A DNA stretch of 64,000 nucleotides from Burkholderiales bacterium 39-55-53 (GTDB lineage Bacteria; Pseudomonadota; Gammaproteobacteria; Burkholderiales; Burkholderiaceae_C), in contig NCJK01000001.1 in the NCBI GenBank assembly GCA_002282445.1, positions 682,001 through 746,000 of the forward strand. The letters are read 5' to 3'. The translations under genes were made by a program, and so were the position numbers. The stretch's first letter is position 1. Each line of letters opens with the position of its first letter. A model generated the notes under the pieces. It was not told the DNA's origin. It saw only the letters and a list, made by a program, of their open reading frames with translations, and searched no databases. Positions 9,409 through 18,711 of this stretch are shown here, piece by piece.

Positions 9409-10152
9409 TCAAGCCATGAACATGCCACCGTTGACATGCAACTCTTGGCCAGTCACATAACTGGCGTGTGCGCCAGCCAAATAGGCCACAGCGTGTGCAA
9501 TGTCAGCAGGCTTGCCGAGGTGTCCCAACGGGATTTGGCCCAGCAAGGCTTTTTGTTGTTCTTCAGGCAACGAGGCCGTCATATCGGTTTCGATGAAGCC
9601 TGGAGCCACACAGTTGACCGTGATGCCGCGGCTGCCCAACTCACGCGCCAAGGCGCGGGTCATGCCAGCCACACCGGCCTTGGCCGCTGCGTAGTTGGCT
9701 TGACCGGGGTTGCCCGATGCGCCCACCACACTGGTGATGCTGATGATGCGGCCATAACGCTGCTTCATCATGGGGCGCATGACGGCGCGTGACATGCGGA
9801 ACACGGCTTTGAGGTTGGTGTCGAGCACAGCATCCCAATCGTCATCCTTCATGCGCATGGCCAAGGTGTCGCGGGTGATGCCAGCGTTGTTTACCAACAC
9901 ATGCAAAGCGCCATGATCTTTGGTGATTTGTTCCAACAAAGCATCAATCGCAGCTGAGTCGTTGACATTCAGGTTCGCACCACGGCAGCCTGCGTGTGCA
10001 GACAAAGCTTGGGTAATTTTGGCTGCACCGTCATCTGACGTGGCCGTGCCGATGACCAAATAGCCTTGTTGGGCCAACTCTTGGGCAATGGCTGCACCGA
10101 TGCCGCGCGAAGCGCCAGTCACCAAGGCAATGTGTTGTGTGTGTTCGCTCAT
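9409..10152 (-). CDS. fabG: 3-oxoacyl-[acyl-carrier-protein] reductase
   Basis: NADPH-dependent short-chain dehydrogenase that reduces 3-oxoacyl-ACP. Cofactor motif TGASRGIG lies at residues 12-19, NNAG at about 88-91, and the catalytic Ser141, Tyr154 and Lys158 (YAAAK). Ends in LHVNGGMFMA, typical of FabG. It lies between fabD and acpP in the cluster, 15 bases after fabD. Length 247 is standard. Confidence 0.97.
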   Translation of the reverse strand: MSEHTQHIALVTGASRGIGAAIAQELAQQGYLVIGTATSDDGAAKITQALSAHAGCRGANLNVNDSAAIDALLEQITKDHGALHVLVNNAGITRDTLAMRMKDDDWDAVLDTNLKAVFRMSRAVMRPMMKQRYGRIISITSVVGASGNPGQANYAAAKAGVAGMTRALARELGSRGITVNCVAPGFIETDMTASLPEEQQKALLGQIPLGHLGKPADIAHAVAYLAGAHASYVTGQELHVNGGMFMA

Positions 10153-10167
10153 GTTCTTCTCTTTGGA

Positions 10168-11118
10168 TTAAGCCAGCGCTGTTTTGACTTCGGCCATGCT
10201 GGCGGGGTCAAACAAAGGCAAGCCTGTTAAATCTGCATCGATGCGTTTAGCCATGCCAGCCAAAACCTTGCCTGGGCCGCACTCGACCAAGGTGGTCACG
10301 CCGCGTGCTTTGATCGCAGCCACGCACTCGACCCAACGCACTGGGCCAAAGGCTTGGCGGTACAAGGCGTCGCGAATGCGGTCGGCATCGGTTTCTACCG
10401 TCACGTCGATGTTGTTCACCACCGGAATTTGCGCTGCAGCAAAGCTGGTGGCAGCTAATTTTTCTTTCAGGCGATCCGCCGCAGGCTTCATCAGGCTGGA
10501 GTGGAAAGGCGCAGACACTGGCAAAGGCAAGGCGCGCTTCGCACCATTGGCTTTGAGGACTTCACACGCTTTTTCAACTGCGGCTTTGCTGCCTGCAATC
10601 ACGGTTTGACCAGGGTCGTTGAAGTTCACAGCCTCCACCACTTCGGCAGAACTTGCACCAAAAGTAGCTTGCGCTTCAGCGCAGCCTGCAATGACTTTAT
10701 CGGCTGGCAAACCCAGAATAGCGGCCATCGCACCCGTGCCCACTGGCACGGCTTCTTGCATGGCTTGTGCGCGGAAACGCACCAGCGGTGCAGCTTGCGC
10801 CAGCGTCAACACGCCAGAAGCGACCAAAGCAGAGTACTCACCCAAAGAGTGACCAGCCACCACAGATGGCACAGCGCCACCTTCAGCCAACCAAGCGCGA
10901 TAAGCCGCCACGGCAGACACCAACATCACAGGCTGTGTGTTGGTGGTCAAACCCAAAGCTTCTTTGGGGCCTTCATGGATCAGCTTGGCAATGTCTTCGC
11001 CCATGGCGTCAGACGCCTCAGCCAAAGTTTGAGCAACCACAGGGTTATCGCCCCAAGCGTCGAGCATGCCGACGGATTGAGAGCCTTGACCTGGAAATAC
11101 AAAAGCAAATGAAGTCAT
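10168..11118 (-). CDS. fabD: Malonyl CoA-acyl carrier protein transacylase
   Basis: Transfers malonyl from CoA to ACP to supply the condensing enzymes. Motifs: FPGQGSQ at the N-terminus, nucleophile GHSLGEYSAL (Ser91), the arginine in VRFRAQAMQ, and the histidine in SAPFHSSLM. Length 316 is standard. It is co-oriented between fabH and fabG. Confidence 0.97.
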   Translation of the reverse strand: MTSFAFVFPGQGSQSVGMLDAWGDNPVVAQTLAEASDAMGEDIAKLIHEGPKEALGLTTNTQPVMLVSAVAAYRAWLAEGGAVPSVVAGHSLGEYSALVASGVLTLAQAAPLVRFRAQAMQEAVPVGTGAMAAILGLPADKVIAGCAEAQATFGASSAEVVEAVNFNDPGQTVIAGSKAAVEKACEVLKANGAKRALPLPVSAPFHSSLMKPAADRLKEKLAATSFAAAQIPVVNNIDVTVETDADRIRDALYRQAFGPVRWVECVAAIKARGVTTLVECGPGKVLAGMAKRIDADLTGLPLFDPASMAEVKTALA

Positions 11119-11158
11119 AACGTATTTAGAAGTTTGTCACAGCAAGTCTTGCGCAGAC

Positions 11159-12160
11159 TTACAACTTGAGCAGCACCGCGCCCCATGTGAAACCGCCGCC
11201 CACACCTTCGAGCATGAGGGTTTGGCCAGGTTTGACTTGGCCACTACGCACAGCCTTGTCCAGCGCCAGCGGAATCGAGGCCGCTGAGGTGTTGCCATGG
11301 TCGTGAACGGTCAAAACGACCTTTTCCATGGGAAGCTTGAGCTTCTTAGCTGTGCTTTGAATGATGCGGATGTTGGCCTGATGCGGAATCAGCCAATCAA
11401 TGTCGCTGTCTTGCAGGCCCGCTTTGTCGAGCACATTACGTGCAGCACCTTCAAGCAAGCCAACCGCCAACTTGAACACCGCTTGGCCGTCCATCTTGAG
11501 CACAGGATCACCCAAAATGTTGCCGTTGCGCACATGGCCTGGCACACACAGGATGCCCACATGCTTGCCATCGGCGTGAATGTCGGTCGCCAAAATGCCG
11601 GGCGTCTCGGACGCTTCAAGCACCACAGCGCCAGCGCCGTCACCAAACAACACGCAAGTGGTGCGGTCTTGGAAATCGAGCAAGCGCGAGAAAATTTCTG
11701 AGCCCACCACCAAAGCGCGTTTGGCGTTGCCGGCACGAATCATGGCGTCAGCCACGGTCAGCGCATAGATAAAGCCACTGCACACCGCTTGCACGTCAAA
11801 CGCGGGAGCGCCAGCAATACCGGCTGCATCTTCGTCGAGCTGGGCCAGCTTGTGCTGCAAGATGGCGGCGGTGGATGGGAACACCATGTCCGGCGTGGAC
11901 GTGGCAACAATGATGAGGTCAATGTCTTGGGGACGGCGACCTGCGGCGTCTAGGGCTTGCTTGCAAGCTTCAAAGGCCAAGTCGCTGCTGCTCGCCTCAG
12001 GGGCGGCAAAGTGGCGGGCGCGGATGCCCGTGCGCTCAACAATCCATTCGTCAGAGCTTTCCACACCTTGTGTGGCCAGTTCCGCGACCAAGTCTGCGTT
12101 GGTCAACCGGCGGGGAGGAAGAAAACTACCAGTGCCAGTGATTCGGGAGAAAAGGGTCAT
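11159..12160 (-). CDS. fabH: 3-oxoacyl-[acyl-carrier-protein] synthase III
   Basis: Initiates fatty-acid synthesis by condensing acetyl-CoA with malonyl-ACP. The catalytic triad is visible: Cys127 in AVCSGF, the histidine in IPHQANIRI and the asparagine in [10 protein letters not shown]. Length 333 with conserved N-terminus [17 protein letters not shown]. It starts 12 bases after the plsX stop, so plsX-fabH-fabD-fabG form a tight unit. Confidence 0.97.
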   Translation of the reverse strand: MTLFSRITGTGSFLPPRRLTNADLVAELATQGVESSDEWIVERTGIRARHFAAPEASSSDLAFEACKQALDAAGRRPQDIDLIIVATSTPDMVFPSTAAILQHKLAQLDEDAAGIAGAPAFDVQAVCSGFIYALTVADAMIRAGNAKRALVVGSEIFSRLLDFQDRTTCVLFGDGAGAVVLEASETPGILATDIHADGKHVGILCVPGHVRNGNILGDPVLKMDGQAVFKLAVGLLEGAARNVLDKAGLQDSDIDWLIPHQANIRIIQSTAKKLKLPMEKVVLTVHDHGNTSAASIPLALDKAVRSGQVKPGQTLMLEGVGGGFTWGAVLLKL

Positions 12161-12172
12161 TAATCAGGTGGC

Positions 12173-13204
12173 TCAGGCCGAGACGTCTGATTGTCCTAGG
12201 GCTAACAAAGGAGCCGCATGGGCAATGCGAGAACGCACACGTTCGAGCAAGTTATGGTGTGCCGCATCATACGCGCGGTTCAAAGCAGTACCAAAGGCTA
12301 CATCATCAGCTGAACCGTGGCTTTTGAAGACGATGCCATTTAAACCCAACAGCGCTGCACCGTTGTAACGGCGGTGATCCACCTTATCTTTGAAGTCAGA
12401 AAGAACTGGATAAGCAAAGATGGCTGCAATTTTGGTGAAGATGTTGTGCGTAAACGAATTTTTAAGCGTTTCGCTGATCTTGTGCGCCAAGCCTTCGCTG
12501 GCCTTCAAGGCCACATTACCCACAAAGCCATCACACACGATCAAATTGACCGTGCCTTGGTAAATGTCTGTGCCTTCGACATTGCCATAAAAGTTCAAAT
12601 CACCAGAGTTAGCTGCAGTTCGCAGCATTTCGCCCGTTTTTTTGATAACTTCGTTGCCTTTGATGTCTTCTTCACCGATGTTCAACAAGCCAACCGTGGG
12701 GCTTTCGATGTTGTCGAGCACTGACACCAAGGCCGAACCCATGACGGCAAATTGCAACAAATGCTGAGGCGTGCAATCGACATTGGCACCCAAATCAAGC
12801 ATGGTCGTGCCGCCACCTTTGAAATCGGGCATGCGGCCCGCAATGGCTGGACGATCGATGCCGTCAATGGTTTTAAGAAGATAGCGTGCGATCGCCATCA
12901 ATGCACCTGTGTTGCCAGCAGATACCACCGCTTGAGCAGCGCCGGTCTTGACTTGCTGAATCGCCACCCGCATGGACGAGTCTTTTTTGCGACGCAAGGC
13001 CACTTCGATGGGGTCATCCATGGCCACCACTTCGGAGGCCGCGACGACTTGAGCACGGGGATGCGAGAAAGACGACAGCGCATCTGGCAGACCCACCAGC
13101 AAGAGTTTGGCGTCTGGGTGCGTGTCTAAGAAACGGCGACAGGCCACCAGCGTGACACGCGGGCCATGGTCGCCCCCCATGCAATCAACAGCAAGAGTGG
13201 TCAT
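12173..13204 (-). CDS. plsX: Phosphate acyltransferase PlsX
   Basis: Peripheral membrane enzyme converting acyl-ACP to acyl-phosphate for phospholipid synthesis. The N-terminus [12 protein letters not shown] is diagnostic, followed by [14 protein letters not shown] and NIGEEDIKG. Length 343 is standard. It lies between rpmF and fabH, as in most proteobacteria, linking ribosomal L32, membrane lipid and fatty-acid synthesis in one transcription unit. Confidence 0.97.
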   Translation of the reverse strand: MTTLAVDCMGGDHGPRVTLVACRRFLDTHPDAKLLLVGLPDALSSFSHPRAQVVAASEVVAMDDPIEVALRRKKDSSMRVAIQQVKTGAAQAVVSAGNTGALMAIARYLLKTIDGIDRPAIAGRMPDFKGGGTTMLDLGANVDCTPQHLLQFAVMGSALVSVLDNIESPTVGLLNIGEEDIKGNEVIKKTGEMLRTAANSGDLNFYGNVEGTDIYQGTVNLIVCDGFVGNVALKASEGLAHKISETLKNSFTHNIFTKIAAIFAYPVLSDFKDKVDHRRYNGAALLGLNGIVFKSHGSADDVAFGTALNRAYDAAHHNLLERVRSRIAHAAPLLALGQSDVSA

Positions 13205-13279
13205 GCAGGTTTCTTCTCGTCAAAAAAACAAAAGCCCGAGGCGCCAAAGACAGCCACGGGCCAATGAGGTATGAAGTAA

Positions 13280-13462
13280 TTAAGCTTCAGACTTGGTCTT
13301 CAACACTTTGCGACCACGGTAGAAACCGGTGGGGCTGATGTGATGACGCAAGTGGATTTCGCCAGTCGTTGGCTCAACGGCTGTGCCGGGAGCTGTCAAC
13401 GCTGCGTGAGAGTTGTGCATGCCGCGCTTGGAAGGAGATTTTTTGTTTTGTTGAACAGCCAT
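13280..13462 (-). CDS. rpmF: 50S ribosomal protein L32
   Basis: 60-residue basic protein beginning [19 protein letters not shown], the conserved L32 N-terminus. It has no zinc-ligand cysteines, so it is the zinc-independent form. It heads rpmF-plsX-fabHDG. A perfect TATAAT-type -10 box lies about 80 bases upstream on the same strand. Confidence 0.97.
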   Translation of the reverse strand: MAVQQNKKSPSKRGMHNSHAALTAPGTAVEPTTGEIHLRHHISPTGFYRGRKVLKTKSEA

Positions 13463-13540
13463 GATTGGCTCCTGGAACTAAATGGGGGTTAACCGTTGGG
13501 CCACAAACTAACCAAGGGTCAGTGTGACGCGAAGCCTTAA

Positions 13541-13546
13541 ATTATA
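13541..13546 (-). promoter_or_regulatory. Candidate -10 box of the rpmF-plsX-fab operon
   Basis: The minus strand reads TATAAT (plus-strand ATTATA), a perfect sigma-70 -10 box in the gap between yceD and rpmF. No good -35 hexamer lies 16-18 bases upstream. It is placed to start transcription of rpmF and the fatty-acid genes independently of yceD. Confidence 0.4.
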
Positions 13547-13563
13547 GCCCAACTCCACAGGCA

Positions 13564-14127
13564 TTAGTGCTGACGTGTTTTGAGCGATGCCAACACAGCG
13601 AATGGGTTGGGCTTGGCCTCGGCCAAGATGGCCTCTTCTTCTTTCGAAGTTGGCGCCTGCTCACTCAGACAAGCAGGATGCATGGGAACCAAAGGCAAAC
13701 TCATCAGCAACTCGTCTTCGATCAGCCCCATCAAATCAAAGCTGTCTTCCAGTACCAACAGGTCTTCTTCGGACTCGTCGTCTTCAGCCACCGCTGTGGC
13801 TTCATCGGCCACAAAACGGAAATCTTGCTCAATCAACAGATCAACCGGCACGGGGTGCAAACAGCGCTGACAGGTCAGGGGCACGGTCGCTTTGGCCTCT
13901 AGGTGCAACCAAATGGCATCTTGACCGCTTTGGTCTGGCTCGACCGCGCCTTGCGCTGACCACACCACATGGCCTGTCACCTCGCCCATGCAGTCTGCGG
14001 CCAAGCGCTCAAACTCAACCACGGGGGTGTCGCCCTCCAAGTGCATTTGCGCTTTGGCAAAGGCTTTGACATCGAGGCTGTGAAGGTTCTTTGGTTTTTG
14101 CATGCGCGCCAGTGTAAGAGAATCCAC
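13564..14127 (-). CDS. yceD: YceD/DUF177 family protein (23S rRNA accumulation protein)
   Basis: 187-residue DUF177 protein with the conserved cysteine motif CQRCLHPVPVDL and the acidic stretch EDLLVLEDSFDLMGLIEDELLMSLPLVPMH. YceD is needed for normal 23S rRNA levels in E. coli and its gene nearly always precedes rpmF. The frame opens two bases from the divergent maf start; an internal ATG (residue 9, at 14103, MQKPKNLHSLDV) would leave 26 bases between the genes and fits the family N-terminus better, so the true start is uncertain. Confidence 0.88.
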   Translation of the reverse strand: MDSLTLARMQKPKNLHSLDVKAFAKAQMHLEGDTPVVEFERLAADCMGEVTGHVVWSAQGAVEPDQSGQDAIWLHLEAKATVPLTCQRCLHPVPVDLLIEQDFRFVADEATAVAEDDESEEDLLVLEDSFDLMGLIEDELLMSLPLVPMHPACLSEQAPTSKEEEAILAEAKPNPFAVLASLKTRQH

Positions 14128-14129
14128 GC

Positions 14130-14735
14130 ATGTCTATTGCTCAACGCGCCCTGATTTTGGGCTCTACCTCCCGATACCGCCGTGAATTGTTGCAACGCTT
14201 GCGCGTTCCTTTTGACGTGGTCAGCCCCGATGTGGACGAAACGCCATTGCCTGGCGAAGCCCCGCAAGCCCTCGCCACCCGCTTGGCGCTGGCCAAAGCA
14301 AAAGCCGTGGCCGCACTCCACCCCAACGCGGTGGTGATTGGCTCAGACCAAGTGGCTGACCTCAACGGCGAACCTTTGGGCAAGCCCGGCACACATGAAC
14401 GTGCGGTAGTCCAGCTGCAGCGCATGCGTGGACAAACCGTGATTTTTCAAACCGCTGTGTCGGTGGTGTGCCAAGCCAGCGGCTTTGAGCAAACCGAACT
14501 CGCCCAAATCAAGGTGCGCTTTCGCGACTTGAGCGATGCCGAAATTGAAGCCTATTTGCGCGCCGAAGAACCTTACGACTGCGCGGGCAGCGCCAAAAGC
14601 GAAGGCCTAGGCATTGCCCTGCTTGAAGCCATCGACAACGACGACCCCACTGCCCTGATTGGCTTGCCCTTGATTCGCACGGCACGTTTGCTGCGCGCCG
14701 CTGGCATTGACTTGTTAGGAGCCATGAAGCCATGA
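14130..14735 (+). CDS. Maf-like nucleotide pyrophosphatase (YceF type)
   Basis: 201-residue Maf/HAM1-fold enzyme. Motifs: LILGSTSRYRRELL at the N-terminus, VDETPLPGE, and GSDQVADLNGEPLGKP, which is the YceF-type (7-methyl-GTP pyrophosphatase) signature rather than the dTTP/UTP form. It removes modified nucleotides from the pool. It is divergent from yceD, a widespread pairing, and overlaps the next gene by four bases (ATGA). Confidence 0.92.
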   Translation: MSIAQRALILGSTSRYRRELLQRLRVPFDVVSPDVDETPLPGEAPQALATRLALAKAKAVAALHPNAVVIGSDQVADLNGEPLGKPGTHERAVVQLQRMRGQTVIFQTAVSVVCQASGFEQTELAQIKVRFRDLSDAEIEAYLRAEEPYDCAGSAKSEGLGIALLEAIDNDDPTALIGLPLIRTARLLRAAGIDLLGAMKP

Positions 14736-15502
14736 CCGCCGCAACCCAAAAAGGCACGCTTTACCTCGTGCCCACGCCACTGGACTTTGGCTGTGACACC
14801 CAATCGCCCATCACCGATGTGCTGCCGCAAGAAACCTTGCGCGTGGCAGCGGGCGTGACGCACTGGATTACCGAGAACGCCAAAAGCACCCGCGCCTTTT
14901 TAAAACGCGTCGATGCCCATGCACCCCTGGCCAAGACCATTCAAGAAAACACCATCACCGAGCTGCCCCGCGAAGTGCACAAAAAAGGTGACCACACGGG
15001 TGAGTTTGATGCCAAGCCCATGCTTAAGGCAGCGTTGGCTGGCCACGATGTGGGCTTGGTCAGCGAAGCGGGCATGCCTGCGGTGGCTGACCCTGGCTCA
15101 TCGGTGGTGCGCGCTGCGCATGAACTAGGCATTCGCGTGGTCCCATTGGTCGGCCCCGTGTCGCTGCTGTTGGCCTTGGCGGCCAGTGGCTTGAACGGTC
15201 AAAACTTTGCGTTTGTGGGCTACTTGCCGCAAGACGGCGCGGCCCGCACGCAGCGCTTGCGCGAGCTGGAAAATCTAGCCGCCAAACACGGCCAAACTCA
15301 AATGTTCATCGAGACACCCTACCGCAACCAAGCCCTGTGGGATGCGCTGGTGAATGGCCTGCAAGGCAATACCCGCCTGGCCCGCGCCAGCGGCTTGACC
15401 ATGGCCAGCATGCAAGTGCACTGCAAAACTGTGCAAGCTTGGCGCAGTGCAGGCAAGGCCCAAATTTCGGGTGAGCCCACGGTTTTTTTGATTGGTAAAT
15501 AA
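14732..15502 (+). CDS. SAM-dependent methyltransferase, tetrapyrrole-methylase family (RsmI relative)
   Basis: 256 residues with the tetrapyrrole-methylase fold: GTLYLVPTPL near the N-terminus, VGLVSEAGMPAVADPGS and GPVSLLLALAASGLNGQNFAFVGYLPQ, all as in RsmI (16S rRNA C1402 2'-O-methyltransferase). It departs from RsmI in having PTPLDFG where RsmI has an IGNL-type segment, and its substrate is not evident. This is a distinct subfamily I recall beside maf in betaproteobacteria. It is followed by a strong terminator. Confidence 0.82.
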   Translation: MTAATQKGTLYLVPTPLDFGCDTQSPITDVLPQETLRVAAGVTHWITENAKSTRAFLKRVDAHAPLAKTIQENTITELPREVHKKGDHTGEFDAKPMLKAALAGHDVGLVSEAGMPAVADPGSSVVRAAHELGIRVVPLVGPVSLLLALAASGLNGQNFAFVGYLPQDGAARTQRLRELENLAAKHGQTQMFIETPYRNQALWDALVNGLQGNTRLARASGLTMASMQVHCKTVQAWRSAGKAQISGEPTVFLIGK

Positions 15503-15521
15503 CGCAGCATATGCACCATGT

Positions 15522-15547
15522 AAAAAGGCTCCTCGCGGAGCCTTTTT
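15522..15547. terminator. Bidirectional terminator between the methyltransferase gene and sppA
   Basis: AAAAAGGCTCC (15522-15532), loop TCGC, GGAGCCTTTTT (15537-15547): an 11-bp perfect stem with A-run on one side and T-run on the other. It separates two convergent genes and can stop transcription from both sides. Confidence 0.9.
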
Positions 15548-15609
15548 GCTTTGAGCCGAAGCGACCAAGTCACTCGCACCTCTTAAATATCAGCGCAGAT
15601 CAACGCAAG

Positions 15610-16578
15610 TTAACGCACTTGAGGCATGGTCTGCATAGCCCGCACAGCGCCCTCGCCAATGGCAGCACCAAAGCGCTTGGCCAAACGCTCGGCCACGTTT
15701 TCGTGACGGGTGTAGTCAATCACGTCTTCGGCTTTCACGATTTCGCGGGCGACATAGTCGAGGTTACCCAAGCCATCAGCCAAGCCAAGCTCTACTGCTT
15801 GCTCACCGCTCCAGAACAAACCGCTGAACAGTTCTGGCGTTTCTTTCAAACGCTTGCCGCGACCATCACGCACCACTTGGATGAACTGCTTGTGAATTTG
15901 ATCCAACAAGGTTTGCGCGTGCGTACGTTGCTGCTTGGTTTGTGGGCTGAACGGGTCTAAGAAACCTTTGTTCACGCCGGCTGTCATCAAGCGGCGCTCC
16001 ACACCAAGCTTGTCCATCAAGCCGGTGAATCCAAAACCATCCATCAACACGCCAATGCTGCCCACGATGCTGGCTTTGTCTACATAAATTTCATCCGCAG
16101 CCACAGCGATGTAATACGCCGCTGATGCACAAGACTCTTCCACCACGGCATAGACAGGCTTCTTGTGTTTTTCTTTCAAGCGACGAATTTCGTCGTTGAT
16201 GATGCCAGCCTGCACGGGACTGCCCCCGGGCGAATTGATTTGTAACACCACCGCTTGCGAGCCTTCGTCTTCAAACGCGGCGCGCAAAGCTGTGACCACC
16301 CACTCGGCACTGGCATCAGCACCATCGGCGATTTCGCCTTTGATAGCCACCACAGCCGTGTGGGGCTGTGCAGGACTGCTACCGGCCATGCCGCCTTTGT
16401 GTGCCCCCGTCCAGAACAAGCCGATGATCAAGGCCAACCATGCAAAACGGAAAAAGATACGCCAGCGACGTGTGGCGCGCTGCTCTGCCAGCGTGGCAAA
16501 CGCCAAGCGCTCTAAGGTGTCGCGCTCCCACACCGTTTTGTGGCTGGGTTTTTCGTGGTTTTCGTGTGGCTCAGACAT
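15610..16578 (-). CDS. sppA: Signal peptide peptidase SppA, short (36K) form
   Basis: Membrane-bound S49-family serine protease that degrades released signal peptides. A membrane segment lies at about residues 38-58 (IFFRFAWLALIIGLFWTGA). The nucleophile serine is in EESCASAAYYIA and the lysine of the Ser-Lys dyad in YVDKASIVGSIGV. NSPGGSP marks the oxyanion region. The frame opens at 16596; MSEPHENHEK at 16578 gives 19 bases after the upstream stop and is preferred. Confidence 0.93.
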   Translation of the reverse strand: MSEPHENHEKPSHKTVWERDTLERLAFATLAEQRATRRWRIFFRFAWLALIIGLFWTGAHKGGMAGSSPAQPHTAVVAIKGEIADGADASAEWVVTALRAAFEDEGSQAVVLQINSPGGSPVQAGIINDEIRRLKEKHKKPVYAVVEESCASAAYYIAVAADEIYVDKASIVGSIGVLMDGFGFTGLMDKLGVERRLMTAGVNKGFLDPFSPQTKQQRTHAQTLLDQIHKQFIQVVRDGRGKRLKETPELFSGLFWSGEQAVELGLADGLGNLDYVAREIVKAEDVIDYTRHENVAERLAKRFGAAIGEGAVRAMQTMPQVR

Positions 16579-16597
16579 GTCAGTGGGTTTTCGCAAA

Positions 16598-16990
16598 TTA
16601 ATCTAAAAATTCGAAAGGTTTCAAGTTGTACGCAGTATGCCAGTGGACAACGCCTTCGGCTTCTGAAAGCTCAATTTTTACCAAGCCGCCGCGGCAAGGC
16701 CCGCCCGCGCACTCGCCCGTGTCAGGCGCGTACTCAGCCCCGTGGGTGGCGCACATCAGCCAGCGGCCAGAGGCATCAAAGAACTGGTCGGGCTGGAAAT
16801 CCATTTCCATGGCCACATGGGTGCAGCGGTTGAGGTAGGCATGGGGCTGGCCTTCAAAGCGAATGGCAAAGGCGCGGCAGGTTTGACCAGCAAACACCAC
16901 GTCAAACGGCACAGCGAGGCCACCTTCGGCCAAATCGGCGCTGTTGCAAAGAGGAATGATTTGCGAGGCGAGGTCTGTCATGGCGATCAA
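16598..16990 (-). CDS. Rieske [2Fe-2S] ferredoxin-like protein
   Basis: 130-residue soluble Rieske protein. Cluster ligands are visible as Cys56-x-His58 (RCTHV) and Cys80-x2-His83 (CATHG). It has no membrane anchor or catalytic domain, so it resembles stand-alone Rieske ferredoxins; its partner is unknown. It overlaps the upstream phosphatase by four bases (ATGA) and lies in the conserved betaproteobacterial group rluC-HAD-Rieske-sppA. A second in-frame ATG lies three codons in. Confidence 0.9.
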   Translation of the reverse strand: MIAMTDLASQIIPLCNSADLAEGGLAVPFDVVFAGQTCRAFAIRFEGQPHAYLNRCTHVAMEMDFQPDQFFDASGRWLMCATHGAEYAPDTGECAGGPCRGGLVKIELSEAEGVVHWHTAYNLKPFEFLD

Positions 16991-17652
16991 GCGTTGGCTA
17001 ACAACCAGTCGTGCAACTCCTTCACAGAGTGCGCGATGAATCGTGGGTTCAAGGGCTCAAACTGACCGTGGTCGTGCGCGCCGTAGCTCACACCCACGCT
17101 GGCGCAGCCCGCATTCACGGCCATTTGCAGGTCGTGTGTGGTGTCACCAATCATCAAGGTGCGCTCGGGCTCCACGCCAAACTCGCGCATCAACTCGTGC
17201 AGCATGCGTGGGTGCGGCTTGCCCGCAGTTTCGTCAGCCGTGCGCGAGCCATCGAACACACCTTTGAGTTCGGCCGTGTGCAAAGCGTCATCCAAACCAC
17301 GGCGGCTTTTGCCGGTGGCCACGGCCAGCCAGTGGTGGCGTTCACGCAAAGCGGCCAGCAACGGCAACACACCTTCAAACAAAGCAATGTCGTTGGCGTG
17401 ATTCATGTAATGGAAACGGTAGCGCTCGCCCAGCATCGGGTATTTGTCTTGCGGCACATCGGGTGCGGCATGCGCCAATGCGGGCATCAGGGCCATGCCA
17501 ATCACATAAGAAGCAGCCTCATCCGTAGGCTTGACCCCACCCACATCCACCACTGCAGACTGAATGCAACGGGTGATGATTTGCGTGGAGTCAAACAGCG
17601 TGCCGTCCCAATCGAAGGCAATCAAATCAAACTGGCGCGGGCGTGTGGTCAT
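16987..17652 (-). CDS. HAD-superfamily hydrolase, subfamily IA (phosphoglycolate phosphatase-like)
   Basis: 221 residues. HAD motif I is DLIAFDWDGTLFDS, motif II the serine/threonine region VATGKSRRGLD, and motif III/IV MIGDTTHDLQMAVNAG. The helical cap between motif I and II is of the phosphoglycolate-phosphatase type, but the substrate cannot be read from sequence. It overlaps both rluC and the Rieske gene by four bases, so the three are translationally coupled. Confidence 0.92.
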   Translation of the reverse strand: MTTRPRQFDLIAFDWDGTLFDSTQIITRCIQSAVVDVGGVKPTDEAASYVIGMALMPALAHAAPDVPQDKYPMLGERYRFHYMNHANDIALFEGVLPLLAALRERHHWLAVATGKSRRGLDDALHTAELKGVFDGSRTADETAGKPHPRMLHELMREFGVEPERTLMIGDTTHDLQMAVNAGCASVGVSYGAHDHGQFEPLNPRFIAHSVKELHDWLLANA

Positions 17653-18662
17653 ACGTCGAGGTGCGGTTGAATGATGGGTGGCTGAATGCCGTCCACAAAG
17701 TTTTTCAGCTCAGGCGGCAGCGGCGCTTGCAGGCTGACGGGGCGATGGCTTTGCGGATGCTGGAATTTGAGCTGCCATGCGTGCAAGAACATGCGCTTGA
17801 GGCCCATCTTCTGCAAGAGTTTGTTGTGCTCGAAGTCGCCATATTTATCGTCACCCGCAATCGGGTGGCCTTGGCTGGCCAAGTGCACCCGGATTTGGTG
17901 GGTGCGGCCGGTTTTGATGGTCACTTCCAGCAGCGTGTATGGGCCCACCGTGCGTGCCACACGCACCAGCGTGATGGAGCGCATGCCGTTCGGGTCATCC
18001 TTGCCCACCACTTTGACACGACGTTCGCCTTCGCCCACCCCGTTTGGAATGGTGTACTTCATCAAGGGCGAGTCAATCACCTTCTTGTTAGACGGCCACA
18101 GGCCTAGCACCAAGGCCAAATAGGTTTTGCCCGTTTCGCGGTCGCGGAACTGGTCTTGCAAGTTTTTCAGGGCGCTGCGTTTTTTAGCCACCAGCAACAC
18201 ACCCGAGGTTTCGCGATCGAGGCGGTGCACCAACTCAAGGTTGGCCAAGGCTGGACGGGCGCGGCGCAGTTGCTCAATCACGCCAAAGCTCACGCCACTG
18301 CCGCCGTGCACGGCCACACCTGCGGGCTTGTCGATGGCCATCAAGGCCTCGTCTTCCATCAGGACCGGAAATTCACGGGCTGGCGCGGGCGCATCAACCT
18401 TGGCCTGCACTTGGGCGGACACGCGCACCGGAGGCAAACGCACCAAATCGCCCGCCTCCACGCGCTGTTCGGCCGAAGCACGGCCCTTGTTCACCCGCAC
18501 CTCGCCAGAGCGAATGATGCGATAGACGTGGGTTTTCGGAACGCCCTTAAGGTGGCGCATGAGGAAGTTGTCCAGACGCTGACCGGCCGAGTCTTCGTCG
18601 ACAGTCAGTGTTTTTACTGAGGGGGCGGGGGTTGGGGCCAAAGCCCCTATAATGTGATTCAC
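17649..18662 (-). CDS. rluC: 23S rRNA pseudouridine synthase RluC
   Basis: RluA-family pseudouridine synthase. An S4 RNA-binding domain occupies about residues 27-90 (GQRLDNFLMRHLKGVPKTHVYRIIRSGEVRVNKGR). The catalytic aspartate is in VHRLDRETSGVLLVAKKR. RluC modifies 23S rRNA positions 955, 2504 and 2580 in E. coli. Length 337 is slightly above the usual 319. It is divergent from rne, as in gammaproteobacteria, where rluC and rne are also head to head. Confidence 0.93.
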   Translation of the reverse strand: MNHIIGALAPTPAPSVKTLTVDEDSAGQRLDNFLMRHLKGVPKTHVYRIIRSGEVRVNKGRASAEQRVEAGDLVRLPPVRVSAQVQAKVDAPAPAREFPVLMEDEALMAIDKPAGVAVHGGSGVSFGVIEQLRRARPALANLELVHRLDRETSGVLLVAKKRSALKNLQDQFRDRETGKTYLALVLGLWPSNKKVIDSPLMKYTIPNGVGEGERRVKVVGKDDPNGMRSITLVRVARTVGPYTLLEVTIKTGRTHQIRVHLASQGHPIAGDDKYGDFEHNKLLQKMGLKRMFLHAWQLKFQHPQSHRPVSLQAPLPPELKNFVDGIQPPIIQPHLDV

Positions 18663-18682
18663 CAGCGTTTTGCTCTAAGTGC

Positions 18683-18711
18683 TTGATTTAACAGAGATTA
18701 GACCATGTACT
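18683..18711 (+). promoter_or_regulatory. Candidate rne promoter
   Basis: TTGATT (18683-18688), 17-base spacer, TGTACT (18706-18711). Each hexamer has two mismatches to the sigma-70 consensus. It would give an rne leader of roughly 500 nt, consistent with the empty space before the gene. Weak evidence. Confidence 0.35.
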
